From NCBI GenBank assembly GCA_023389095.1, contig JAEWFB010000370.1:1-8343 (forward strand): 8,343 nt of DNA, given 5' to 3'. A program made the position numbers and the translations under genes. Positions 1 through 5,801 of the stretch are shown here, in pieces. Positions within the stretch are counted from its first letter, which is position 1. The number at the start of each line of letters is the position of its first letter. A model generated the notes under the pieces. It searched no databases and was not told the origin of the DNA. It saw only the letters and a program-made list of their open reading frames with translations. This DNA comes from Actinomycetes bacterium. GTDB taxonomy: Bacteria > Actinomycetota > Actinomycetes > Actinomycetales > Dermatophilaceae.

Positions 1-1078
1 TCATCGCCGGCATCGACGCGTCGACGATGACGTCGCTCGGCACGTGCAGGTTGGTGATGCCGCGGTTGCTGTCGACCATGGCCAGGGCCGGGCCGTCGGC
101 GAGGCCGGCCTTGACGGCGTCCTCGACCGCGGCGCGCTGCTCGGCCGGCAGGGACTCGACGGCCTTGAGCATGGCGCCGAGGCCGTCGTTCGGCGACGCG
201 CCGGCGGCGGTCAGCTCGGCGGCGTGCTCGGAGAAGAGCGCCGGGAAGAAGGCGCGGATGACGTGGCCGAAGATGATCGGGTCGGACACCTTCATCATCG
301 TGGCCTTGAGGTGCACCGAGAAGAGGACGCCCTCCTGCTTGGCACGCGTGACCTGCGCCGCGAGGAACCGCTCGAGGGCGGCGACGTCCAGGTACGTGGC
401 GTCGACGACCTCGCCGGCCAGCACGGGGAAGTCGGGCTTGAGGACCGTGACGGAGCCGTCGGGGGACACGTGCTCGATGCGGATCGTGCCGTCGCCGTCG
501 ATGACGACCGACTTCTCGTTGTGGCGGAAGTCGTCGGCGTCCATCGTCGCGACGTTCGTCTTCGAGTCGGCGCTCCAGGCGCCCATCGAGTGCGGGTGCC
601 TGCGTGCGTAGCTCTTGACCGACGCCGGGGCGCGCCGGTCCGAGTTGCCTTCGCGCAGAACGGGGTTGACGGCCGAGCCCTTGACCTTGTCGTACGCGGC
701 GCGGGCAGCCTTCTCGGCGTCGGTGGTGGGGTTGTCCGGGTAGTCGGGCAGGGCGTAGCCCTGCGCCTGCAGCTCGGCGACGGCGGCCTTGAGCTGCGGG
801 ATCGACGCGGAGATGTTCGGCAGCTTGATGATGTTCGCCTCGGGCGTCTGCGCGAGCGCGCCCAGCTCGGCGAGCGCGTCGTGCCCGACGCCGGTGGCGG
901 CCTGCTCGGGCGTCAGGACCTCGGGGAAGGAGGCGAGGATGCGGCCGGACAGGGAGATGTCGCGCGTCTCGACGTCGACACCGGCCTGCTTGGCGAAGGC
1001 CGAGACGATGGGCAGCAGCGAGGCCGTCGCCAGCGCGGGGGCCTCGTCGGTGTGCGTGTAGATGATGGTCGAGTCCAA
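1..1078 (-). CDS. icd: NADP-dependent isocitrate dehydrogenase, monomeric type (N-terminal half; gene continues past left edge)
   Basis: Catalyses oxidative decarboxylation of isocitrate to 2-oxoglutarate with NADP+ in the cytosolic TCA cycle (EC 1.1.1.42). The visible 359 codons read closely like the monomeric ~735-740-residue family of Corynebacterium and Azotobacter, so about half the protein is missing. From the start I see YTHTDEAPALAT, the KLPNISAS block (residues 85-92), GSAVNPVLREGNSDRRAP (134-151), WSADSKTNVATMDADDFRHN (168-187) and LKATMMKVSDPIIFGH (257-272). Residues N88, S90, S135, N138, R142, R148 and K258 fall at the isocitrate-binding positions of the Azotobacter enzyme with a constant offset of three; that mapping is from memory. 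The start is a TTG at 1078-1076, chosen because the family's N-terminus begins immediately there and a GGAG (1090-1087) sits 8 bases upstream. No ATG or GTG gives a better N-terminus. It is divergent from the serine hydrolase gene, with a palindromic operator candidate about 117 bases upstream. Confidence 0.96.
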   Translation of the reverse strand, partial: MDSTIIYTHTDEAPALATASLLPIVSAFAKQAGVDVETRDISLSGRILASFPEVLTPEQAATGVGHDALAELGALAQTPEANIIKLPNISASIPQLKAAVAELQAQGYALPDYPDNPTTDAEKAARAAYDKVKGSAVNPVLREGNSDRRAPASVKSYARRHPHSMGAWSADSKTNVATMDADDFRHNEKSVVIDGDGTIRIEHVSPDGSVTVLKPDFPVLAGEVVDATYLDVAALERFLAAQVTRAKQEGVLFSVHLKATMMKVSDPIIFGHVIRAFFPALFSEHAAELTAAGASPNDGLGAMLKAVESLPAEQRAAVEDAVKAGLADGPALAMVDSNRGITNLHVPSDVIVDASMPAM

Positions 1079-1086
1079 CGCGGGTG

Positions 1087-1090
1087 CTCC
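1087..1090 (-). promoter_or_regulatory. Ribosome binding site deciding the TTG start of icd
   Basis: GGAG on the minus strand, 8 bases before the TTG at 1078-1076. It supports TTG as the true start, since no alternative in-frame start lies at a suitable distance. Confidence 0.6.
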
Positions 1091-1126
1091 GTTCGGTGTG
1101 CTCTGGTCGTGCCGGCGGGCTGTTCG

Positions 1127-1152
1127 GGCCGGTCGGGGAGTCCCGACGGGCC
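1127..1152 (-). other. Hairpin in the presumed icd 5' leader
   Basis: Inverted repeat with a 6-bp inner stem (GTCGGG 1132-1137 with CCCGAC 1142-1147) around a 4-base loop, one G/G mismatch, then a 4-bp outer stem (GGCC 1127-1130 with GGCC 1149-1152). It lies between the operator-like palindrome and the icd ribosome binding site, so it would be in the transcribed leader if the icd promoter is near the palindrome. There is no T tract. It could be a leader structure, a weak attenuator or just GC-rich chance; function is not shown. Confidence 0.35.
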
Positions 1153-1187
1153 GGCCGCGGCAGGAGACCGCCACGGTCCCGGCAGAA

Positions 1188-1203
1188 ATCTTGACATCAA
1201 GAT
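1188..1203. promoter_or_regulatory. 16-bp operator-like palindrome in the icd / serine hydrolase divergent region
   Basis: ATCTTGACATCAAGAT has two perfect 7-base arms around a 2-base centre (CA) and stands out as the only AT-rich element in a GC-rich 261-base spacer. The size and symmetry fit a dimeric winged-helix (MarR-type) or similar regulator. On the minus strand a -10-like TATCTT (1204-1199) overlaps it, but no convincing -35 accompanies it. From memory, Streptomyces TamR (MarR family; citrate/aconitate/isocitrate-responsive) controls TCA-cycle genes including isocitrate dehydrogenase through palindromes of this general kind, so icd is the likelier target. The serine hydrolase gene, ~137 bases away on the other side, is an alternative target. 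Confidence 0.6.
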
Positions 1204-1326
1204 ATCCGATGCGTCGCGGCCATGGGGCCGCCGTCCCATCCTGCCGGGGTGGCCTGCGCCACGCCAGACGCGTCGGGTGAGCCGGACGCGGGCCCGGGCC
1301 GGGCGGCGGGGTCGCGGGGGCGCCCC

Positions 1327-1332
1327 TAGGCT
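1327..1332 (+). promoter_or_regulatory. Candidate -10 element for a leaderless serine hydrolase transcript
   Basis: TAGGCT matches the actinobacterial TAnnnT -10 pattern and ends 7 bases before the GTG start codon, so transcription would begin at or next to the GTG. No good -35 hexamer is present 16-18 bases upstream. Alternatively the AGG within it acts as a weak ribosome binding site. Confidence 0.45.
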
Positions 1333-1339
1333 CGGGCGG

Positions 1340-2722
1340 GTGAGCCCGTACCGTCCCGACGCCGCGACCGCCCGCCACCTGACCCACCTGCTCGCCACGG
1401 AGCAGCGCACGCACCGGCTGCCGTCGGTGGCGGCCGGGATCGTCCGCGACGGCGCGCTCGTGTGGTCCGACGCGGTCGGCACGCTCGACGGCGGCAGTGA
1501 CGGCGAGCCTGCCGACGCCGACACCCAGTACCGGATGGGCTCGATCACCAAGACCTTCGTGGCTGTCGCCGTGCTGCGGCTGCGCGACGCGGGCCGGCTC
1601 GGCCTCGAGGACCGCTTCGAGCAGCACGTGCCGGGCACGCCGTTCGGGCACGTGACGATCGCCCAGCTGCTCTCGCACGGCGCCGGCCTGCAGGCCGAGA
1701 CGAACGGCCCGTGGTGGGAGCGCACCCCCGGCGGCTCGTGGGACGAGCTCGTCGCCTCGCCGGTCGGCCAGCGGTTCGCGGAGGGTCGGCGCTTCCACTA
1801 CACGAACGTCGGCTACGCGGCCCTCGGCGAGCTCGTGGCGCGCGCCCACGGGGCCTCGTGGTCCGACATCGTGCGCCGTGAGCTGCTCGAGCCGCTCGGC
1901 ATGGACCGCACGACGACCCGCCCCACCGGCAGGGCAGCGCAGGGCCTGGCCGTCCACCCCTTCGCCGACGTGCTGCTGCCCGAGCCGGAGCACGATGCCG
2001 GCGCGATGGCGCCCGCCGGACAGCTCTGGTCGACGACGACCGACCTCGCGCGCTGGGCGGCGTTCCTCGGCGGCGACACCGGTGAGGTGCTCTCACGCGA
2101 CACGCTCGCGGAGATGTGCGAGCCGCGCACCGTGAACGACCTGCCGGGCCAGGCCTGGACCGTGGCGCACGGCCTCGGCTGGCAGGTGTGGAACCTCGGC
2201 GGCGTGCGGTATGCCGGCCACGGCGGTTCGATGCCGGGCTTCCTCGCCGGCCTGCGGGTGCGCCTCGACTCGGGCGACGGTGTCGTCGTCACCGCCAACG
2301 CGACCACCGGCATGGGCCCGATCGCCCAGACGCTGCTCGAGTCGTTCGCTGAGCGCGAGCCGAAGCCGGTGGCGCCCTGGCACGCCGACGCCGCTGCCGC
2401 GTCGGGGCACGGGGGGTCGGTTGACCTCGGCGGCACGTGGCACTGGGGGCCGGCGGTCGCGACCGCCCGTCTCGACGGCGAGCACCTCGTGCTCGGCGAG
2501 GTCGGCCAGGCACGCGGGTCGCGGTTCGCCCGCGTCGAGGCCGACGGCCCCGACGCGTGGGTCGGGCTCGACGGCTACTACACCGGCGAGCCGTTGCGGG
2601 TCGTGCGCCGCCCCGACGGCACCGCCTCGCACCTCGACCTGGCCTCGTTCCGCTTCACCCGCACGCCCTACGACCCGGCCGCGGACGTGCCGGGCGGCGT
2701 CGACGAGCACGGCTGGCGCTGA
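1340..2722 (+). CDS. Beta-lactamase-family serine hydrolase (class C / PBP4*-like fold)
   Basis: 460-residue penicillin-recognising-fold serine hydrolase, probably an esterase, amidase or D-amino-acid peptidase-like enzyme; the substrate is unknown. All three catalytic motifs are visible: SxxK as S68-I-T-K71 (nucleophile and base), YxN as Y154-T-N156, and HGG at 294-296 in place of the KTG box, as is common in the class C-like branch. The catalytic domain spans roughly residues 20-335. A C-terminal domain (about 350-460, with GTWHWG and LDGYYTGEPLRVVRR) resembles the beta-rich tail of actinobacterial homologues. There is no signal peptide or transmembrane segment, so it is predicted cytosolic, arguing against a secreted beta-lactamase or cell-wall role. 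The start is GTG 1340; the frame stays open far upstream, but that part is antisense to icd and reads as arginine-rich noise, while the hydrolase similarity begins at about residue 12. Its stop overlaps the next gene's start by one base, so the two are co-transcribed. Confidence 0.92.
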   Translation: MSPYRPDAATARHLTHLLATEQRTHRLPSVAAGIVRDGALVWSDAVGTLDGGSDGEPADADTQYRMGSITKTFVAVAVLRLRDAGRLGLEDRFEQHVPGTPFGHVTIAQLLSHGAGLQAETNGPWWERTPGGSWDELVASPVGQRFAEGRRFHYTNVGYAALGELVARAHGASWSDIVRRELLEPLGMDRTTTRPTGRAAQGLAVHPFADVLLPEPEHDAGAMAPAGQLWSTTTDLARWAAFLGGDTGEVLSRDTLAEMCEPRTVNDLPGQAWTVAHGLGWQVWNLGGVRYAGHGGSMPGFLAGLRVRLDSGDGVVVTANATTGMGPIAQTLLESFAEREPKPVAPWHADAAAASGHGGSVDLGGTWHWGPAVATARLDGEHLVLGEVGQARGSRFARVEADGPDAWVGLDGYYTGEPLRVVRRPDGTASHLDLASFRFTRTPYDPAADVPGGVDEHGWR

Positions 2723-3318
2723 TGGCGCGCCCCGACCTGTCCGGCCTGGTCTGGCCGCGCTGCACCGACCGGCTGCGGCTGCGCCCGCTGTGCGTCGAGG
2801 ACGTCGCGCCGATCCACACCTTCCGCAGCCTGCCGCAGGTCGTCGAGCACCTGAGCCACGACGTGCTCAGCCTCGAAGAGGTTCACGAGCGCGTCGTGAC
2901 GCGGATCGCCCGGGGTCGATCCGACGCCCCCGAGCCGCTGCTCGGGCTGGCCGTGGAGGAGCAGCGCACCGGACGCGTCGTCGGTGACGTCATGCTGCGG
3001 CTCGAGCCGTGCCACGCCATCTCGCGCACGGGGACCGACGAGTGGGAGGGCACGATCGGCTACGCCCTGCACCCAGACGTCCACGGGCGGGGGTTCGCCG
3101 CGGAGGCCGCGGCCGAGCTGCTGCGCATCGGGTTCGGCGAGCTCGGGCTGCGCCGCATCACCGCCGACGCCTACGCCGACAACATCGCCTCCAACCGCGT
3201 GCTGCGCCGGATCGGGATGCGTCTCGAGGCGACGATCCACGCCCGGTCGCTCGGCAAGGACGGAACGTGGCTCGACGACAACGTGTGGGCGCTCCTGCGC
3301 GAGGAGTGGCCGGGCTGA
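2722..3318 (+). CDS. GNAT-family N-acetyltransferase, RimJ/RimL type
   Basis: 198-residue acetyl-CoA-dependent N-acyltransferase of the Acetyltransf_3 (RimJ/RimL-like) branch; the acceptor may be a protein N-terminus, amino acid or small amine. It opens with the typical TDRLRLRPL strand (residues 15-23) followed by the helix pair of the GNAT fold. The acetyl-CoA-binding motif A is IGYALHPDVHGRGFAAEA (112-129), with HGRGFA forming the pyrophosphate-binding turn. The late motif ADNIASNRVLRRIGM (152-166) is the usual alpha4/beta7 region, where the Asn-Ile-Ala-Ser-Asn run is characteristic. The ATG at 2722 shares its A with the TGA stop of the serine hydrolase, and I see no strong Shine-Dalgarno sequence, so translational coupling is likely. 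The pairing with a hydrolase suggests a shared substrate or detoxification step, but this is inference. Confidence 0.92.
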   Translation: MARPDLSGLVWPRCTDRLRLRPLCVEDVAPIHTFRSLPQVVEHLSHDVLSLEEVHERVVTRIARGRSDAPEPLLGLAVEEQRTGRVVGDVMLRLEPCHAISRTGTDEWEGTIGYALHPDVHGRGFAAEAAAELLRIGFGELGLRRITADAYADNIASNRVLRRIGMRLEATIHARSLGKDGTWLDDNVWALLREEWPG

Positions 3319-3325
3319 GACCCGC

Positions 3326-3354
3326 CGCACCCGGGCCGCGCGGGCCCGGGTGCG
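3326..3354. terminator. Bidirectional GC-rich hairpin terminator between convergent genes
   Basis: Perfect 12-bp inverted repeat (CGCACCCGGGCC, 3326-3337, with its complement 3343-3354) around a 5-base loop GCGCG. It sits in the 48-base gap between the acetyltransferase stop (3318) and the stop of the convergent exporter gene (3367). It has no flanking T tract on either strand, which is common for actinobacterial stem-only terminators. The symmetric placement suggests it serves both transcripts. Confidence 0.7.
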
Positions 3355-3366
3355 CAGAGCGGAGGC

Positions 3367-4890
3367 TCAGTGGGCGCCGTGGTGCTCGGCCCGGCGAGGG
3401 AGCAGGAAGGTGAGCAGCCATGCTGCTGCGACCATCGCGACGGCCACCCAGACGCAGGCCTGCACCGCGCTGGTGAACGCCCCGATCGTCGGTGCGGCCG
3501 CCCCGCCCTCGATGTGGCCGAAGAACACCGTGCCGAGCACCGCGATGCCGAGCGCACCGCCGATCTGCTGCACCGCCGTGAGGGTGCCCGACGCCGACCC
3601 GGACTCCTCGGGCGAGACGCCGGCCAGGACGATGTCGAAGAACGGAGCCATGACCATCCCCATCCCGATGCCCATGAGCACGAGCGCCGGCGCCATCGCC
3701 AGGATCGTCACCGAGGCGCCCGACGAGCCGATGACGACGCCGAGCAGCACGAGGCCGCCCGCGAGGACGACGCCACCGACGTGCATGAGGCGACGGCCGA
3801 GCCGCTCGTTGAGGCCCTGCGCGATGCCGAACCCGGCCATCATCCCGAGCGCCTGCGGCAGGCCCGCGAGCCCGGCGTGGAGCGGGTCGAAGCCGAGACC
3901 GAGCTGCACGAAGAGCGTCAGGACCAGCGAGGAGCCCATGAGGGCGCCGAAGAGCGTCAGTCCGGTGAGCAGGCCCGAGGTGAAGGCGCGCTTGGTGAAC
4001 AGCGAGGGCACGACGAGCGTGGCGAGGCCGGCGCGGTCGCGACGCCGCTCGAGAACGGCGAACGCGGCGAAGGCGAGCACGGACAGGGTGAGCAGAGCGA
4101 AACACCAAGCGGGCCAGTGCTGCTCGCGGCCCTGGATGAGCGGGACGATGAGGGCGACCATGCCGGTGGTGGCGAGCAGGGCGCCGGGCACGTCGATGCG
4201 CAGGGACCGGTCGGGACGCGACGCCGGGAGGTAGCGCAGCCCGGCGAGGAAGCCGGCCACGCCGATCGGGATGTTGATGGCGAAGATCGCGCGCCATCCG
4301 AGCCCGAGGATGTCGGCGTCGACGAGCCAGCCCGCGAGCACCGGCCCACCGACCGACGACAGGCCCATGATCGGGCCGAAGGCCCCGAAGGCCTTGCCCA
4401 TCTCTGCCGGTGGGAACATCTCCTTGATCATGCCGAGGCCCTGGGGGATCATCGCCGCCCCGAAGAAGCCCTGGACGACGCGGGTCACGACGAGCATCTC
4501 GGGCGACACGGCGGCGGCGCACGCGAGCGAGGCGAGGGTGAAGCCGGCCATGCCGACGAGGAACATCCGGCGTCGGCCGAAGAGGTCGCCGAGGCGCCCG
4601 CCGAGCAGCAGGCCCGAGGCCATCGCGACGGTGTAGGACGCGGTGAACCACTGCACGAGCGTCGTGGTGCCACCGAGGTCGCGCACCACCGACGGCCCGG
4701 CGATGACGGTGACGAGCGCGTCGAGCAGGTCCATGACCTCGGCGGCGAGGACGACGAAGAGCGCTGCCCAACGGAACGGGTGGGGCGTGAACGCCGGTGC
4801 GGCGTCGATGGTGGCGTCGATGGTGGCGTCGGGGGAGCCGACGGGGCTGGCCGCCGCGGGAGGCGGCGACGTCGTGGACGGGATGCTCAT
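3367..4890 (-). CDS. MFS drug exporter, DHA2 (14-TMS, EmrB/QacA-like) family
   Basis: 507-residue inner-membrane major facilitator, expected to export drugs or other toxic compounds by proton antiport. A ~35-residue hydrophilic, Ala/Pro/Ser-rich N-terminus precedes TM1, which carries acidic residues D54 and D57 in the LDALVTVIAGP segment (equivalent to the LDxTIVNVALP signature). Loop motif A, GGRLGDLFGRRRMF, is at 97-110; antiporter motif C (GLSSVGGPVLAGWL) is at about 176-189; the DHA2-typical WRAIFAINIPIG is at 199-210. Length and segment count fit the 14-TMS class. The ATG start is supported by GAGGAG (4902-4897) six bases upstream. It is divergent from a TetR-family gene, and its promoter is overlapped by four repeated operator sites, so it is probably repressed by that neighbour and induced by substrate. 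The substrate cannot be read from sequence. Confidence 0.93.
   Translation of the reverse strand: MSIPSTTSPPPAAASPVGSPDATIDATIDAAPAFTPHPFRWAALFVVLAAEVMDLLDALVTVIAGPSVVRDLGGTTTLVQWFTASYTVAMASGLLLGGRLGDLFGRRRMFLVGMAGFTLASLACAAAVSPEMLVVTRVVQGFFGAAMIPQGLGMIKEMFPPAEMGKAFGAFGPIMGLSSVGGPVLAGWLVDADILGLGWRAIFAINIPIGVAGFLAGLRYLPASRPDRSLRIDVPGALLATTGMVALIVPLIQGREQHWPAWCFALLTLSVLAFAAFAVLERRRDRAGLATLVVPSLFTKRAFTSGLLTGLTLFGALMGSSLVLTLFVQLGLGFDPLHAGLAGLPQALGMMAGFGIAQGLNERLGRRLMHVGGVVLAGGLVLLGVVIGSSGASVTILAMAPALVLMGIGMGMVMAPFFDIVLAGVSPEESGSASGTLTAVQQIGGALGIAVLGTVFFGHIEGGAAAPTIGAFTSAVQACVWVAVAMVAAAWLLTFLLPRRAEHHGAH
4801..4831. repeat. 12-bp in-frame tandem repeat in the exporter N-terminus
   Basis: GGCGTCGATGGT occurs twice in tandem (4801-4812 and 4813-4824), followed by a 7-base partial third copy. 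On the coding strand it gives the repeated DATIDATIDA at residues 21-30 of the exporter, in the hydrophilic N-terminal tail before TM1. The unit is a multiple of three, so copy-number slippage would keep the frame. Confidence 0.75.
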
Positions 4891-4896
4891 GGTGGT

Positions 4897-4902
4897 CTCC
4901 TC
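4897..4902 (-). promoter_or_regulatory. Ribosome binding site of the DHA2 exporter
   Basis: GAGGAG on the minus strand, six bases from the ATG at 4890-4888. Strong Shine-Dalgarno match at good spacing, fixing the start. Confidence 0.8.
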
Positions 4903-4932
4903 GGTTGGCGAACGCTGTTCGTGACGAACAGT

Positions 4933-4961
4933 GTTCTACTCGCGAACGGTGTTCGCGTCAA
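4933..4961 (-). promoter_or_regulatory. Predicted promoter of the DHA2 exporter
   Basis: On the minus strand, -35 TTGACG (4961-4956), a 17-base spacer and -10 TAGAAC (4938-4933). The start point would fall near 4926, giving a leader of about 36 bases that includes the ribosome binding site. The -35 matches the consensus in five of six positions and the spacing is ideal; the -10 is weaker. Operator site 3 lies inside the spacer. Confidence 0.6.
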
Positions 4962-4962
4962 G

Positions 4963-4968
4963 TACGAT
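4963..4968 (+). promoter_or_regulatory. Candidate -10 element of the TetR-family regulator gene
   Basis: TACGAT fits the TAnnnT pattern and lies 44 bases before the ATG at 5013, inside operator site 4, which would allow autorepression. No clear -35 hexamer is visible 16-19 bases upstream, so the assignment is tentative. Confidence 0.4.
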
Positions 4969-5012
4969 GTTCGTCAGAGGGTCGGGCGTCGGCCCCGGAG
5001 CGAGGGAGCGGC

Positions 5013-5792
5013 ATGACGAACCCGGGACCGGCAGACCTTCCCGAGGCTCCGTGGCGCCCGCGTCCCCGCCCGACCCGCGCGCGCACCCCGATCTCGCTGG
5101 CCCGGATCGTCGACACGGCCCTGCGGATCGTCGACGCCGAAGGGACCGAGGGTGTGACGATGCGGCGCGTCGCCACCGAGCTCGGCACCGGTCCCGCCTC
5201 CCTCTACGCCTACGTCGGCTCGCGCGAGGAGCTGCTCGTGCGGGTCCACGAACGCGTCATCGAGGAGGTCGACTTCCCCGACTTCCGCGAGGTCGGCTGG
5301 CAGGAGGGCCTGCGCCGTTTCGCCGCGAGCGTCCATGAGGTGTACCGCCGCCACGCCGACATCGCGCTGCTCAGCTTCGCCGACATCCCGACCACCGAGG
5401 CGTCGCTGCGCGGTGCGGAGGACCTCCTCGCGGCCATGCTCGACGGTGGGGTGCCGATGAAGGTGGCGGCCTGGGCCATGGACCGGATCTCGCTCTACAT
5501 CGGGGCCGACGCGTACGAGGGCTGGCTCATGCAGCGACGGTTCGGCGGCGCCACGCCCGAGGAGTCCGAGGAGCGGGGGCGGGCCTACTTCGCCCAGGTC
5601 GGGGAGTTCTTCGCCGCCCTGCCGCGCGACCGTTTCCCGGTCATGACCTCGCACCTCGGCGAGCTGATGGACGGCGACGGCGAGCAGCGCTTCGCGTTCG
5701 GTGTTGACATGTTCATCGCCGGCATCGCCAGCACCGTGGCCGCCGACGGCGCCGGCCCGGATCGGAAGCCGGGCAGATCCGGAAGGCGTTGA
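5013..5792 (+). CDS. TetR/AcrR-family transcriptional repressor (first module)
   Basis: 259-residue one-component regulator. The N-terminal TetR helix-turn-helix is clear: SLARIVDTALRIVDAEG (residues 28-44), then TMRRVATELGTGPASLYAYV (49-68) with SREEL (70-74) closing the domain. The remaining ~185 residues form the ligand-binding, dimerising part, resembling the TetR_C type (for example WAMDRISLYIGADAYEGWL, 154-172). The protein ends in a short basic tail. The ATG is supported by GAGGGAG (5002-5008) just upstream; the frame continues further 5' but that segment is the operator region. It is divergent from the DHA2 exporter, separated by 122 bases with four repeated operator sites, so it very likely represses the exporter and itself and releases DNA on binding an exporter substrate. 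It converges on a second TetR gene with only three bases between the stops. Confidence 0.93.
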   Translation: MTNPGPADLPEAPWRPRPRPTRARTPISLARIVDTALRIVDAEGTEGVTMRRVATELGTGPASLYAYVGSREELLVRVHERVIEEVDFPDFREVGWQEGLRRFAASVHEVYRRHADIALLSFADIPTTEASLRGAEDLLAAMLDGGVPMKVAAWAMDRISLYIGADAYEGWLMQRRFGGATPEESEERGRAYFAQVGEFFAALPRDRFPVMTSHLGELMDGDGEQRFAFGVDMFIAGIASTVAADGAGPDRKPGRSGRR

Positions 5793-5801
5793 GCCTCAAC
5801 G
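5787..5801. repeat. Palindrome spanning both stop codons of the convergent TetR genes
   Basis: CGTTGAGCCTCAACG is a perfect 7-base inverted repeat around a single C, containing the TGA of the left gene (5790-5792) and the reverse TGA of the right gene (5796-5798). A second inverted repeat, CCGGATC/GATCCGG (5757-5763 with 5776-5782, 12-base loop), lies just upstream inside the left gene. Together these might terminate transcripts from one or both sides, but there is no T tract and the evidence is only the symmetry. Confidence 0.45.

Larger units (their letters stand above)
1079..1339. other. Divergent intergenic region, icd to serine hydrolase
   Basis: 261 bases without a credible gene. It contains the icd ribosome binding site, a leader hairpin (1127-1152), the 16-bp palindrome (1188-1203) and, at its right end, a TAGGCT -10-like hexamer just before the hydrolase start. 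The segment 1210-1320 is GC-rich with G/C runs, and I see no further structure in it. Confidence 0.7.
4910..4972. promoter_or_regulatory. Four tandem TetR operator sites, consensus GAACNNTGTTC
   Basis: Four 11-bp near-palindromes lie in line: GAACGCTGTTC (4910-4920), GAACAGTGTTC (4926-4936), GAACGGTGTTC (4944-4954) and the weaker GTACGATGTTC (4962-4972). Start-to-start spacings are 16, 18 and 18 bp. Two longer perfect inverted repeats are embedded: CTGTTCGT/ACGAACAG around one base (4915-4931) and CGCGAAC/GTTCGCG around three bases (4941-4957). The sites cover the predicted exporter promoter: site 2 over the -10 and start point, site 3 in the spacer, site 4 abutting the -35, site 1 in the leader. 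Repression by the divergent TetR gene, with autoregulation, is the natural reading. Confidence 0.8.

Noticed and set aside
1191..1196. Perfect TTGACA -35 hexamer on the plus strand
   Set aside because: It is part of the 16-bp palindrome, and no TAnnnT -10 lies 16-18 bases downstream, so it is not a supported promoter for the hydrolase.
1062..1280. 72-codon plus-strand frame in the icd upstream region
   Set aside because: It overlaps the icd start, its composition is Arg-rich, it lacks a ribosome binding site and it crosses the operator palindrome.
44..1339. Long plus-strand open frame running into the serine hydrolase, opposite icd
   Set aside because: It is antisense to a clear isocitrate dehydrogenase and reads as Arg/Gly/Asp/Val-rich noise typical of GC-rich shadow frames. 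Recognisable hydrolase sequence begins only after GTG 1340.
4797..5012. Upstream extension of the first TetR gene by 72 residues
   Set aside because: It overlaps the exporter start and the operator array; the ATG at 5013 has its own ribosome binding site and gives a normal TetR length.
3158..5016. Long frames in other phases across the first exporter (minus 3158-4771, plus 3370-5016)
   Set aside because: They are low-complexity Arg/Ala/Glu-rich shadows of the exporter gene, which shows clear membrane segments and MFS motifs in its own frame.
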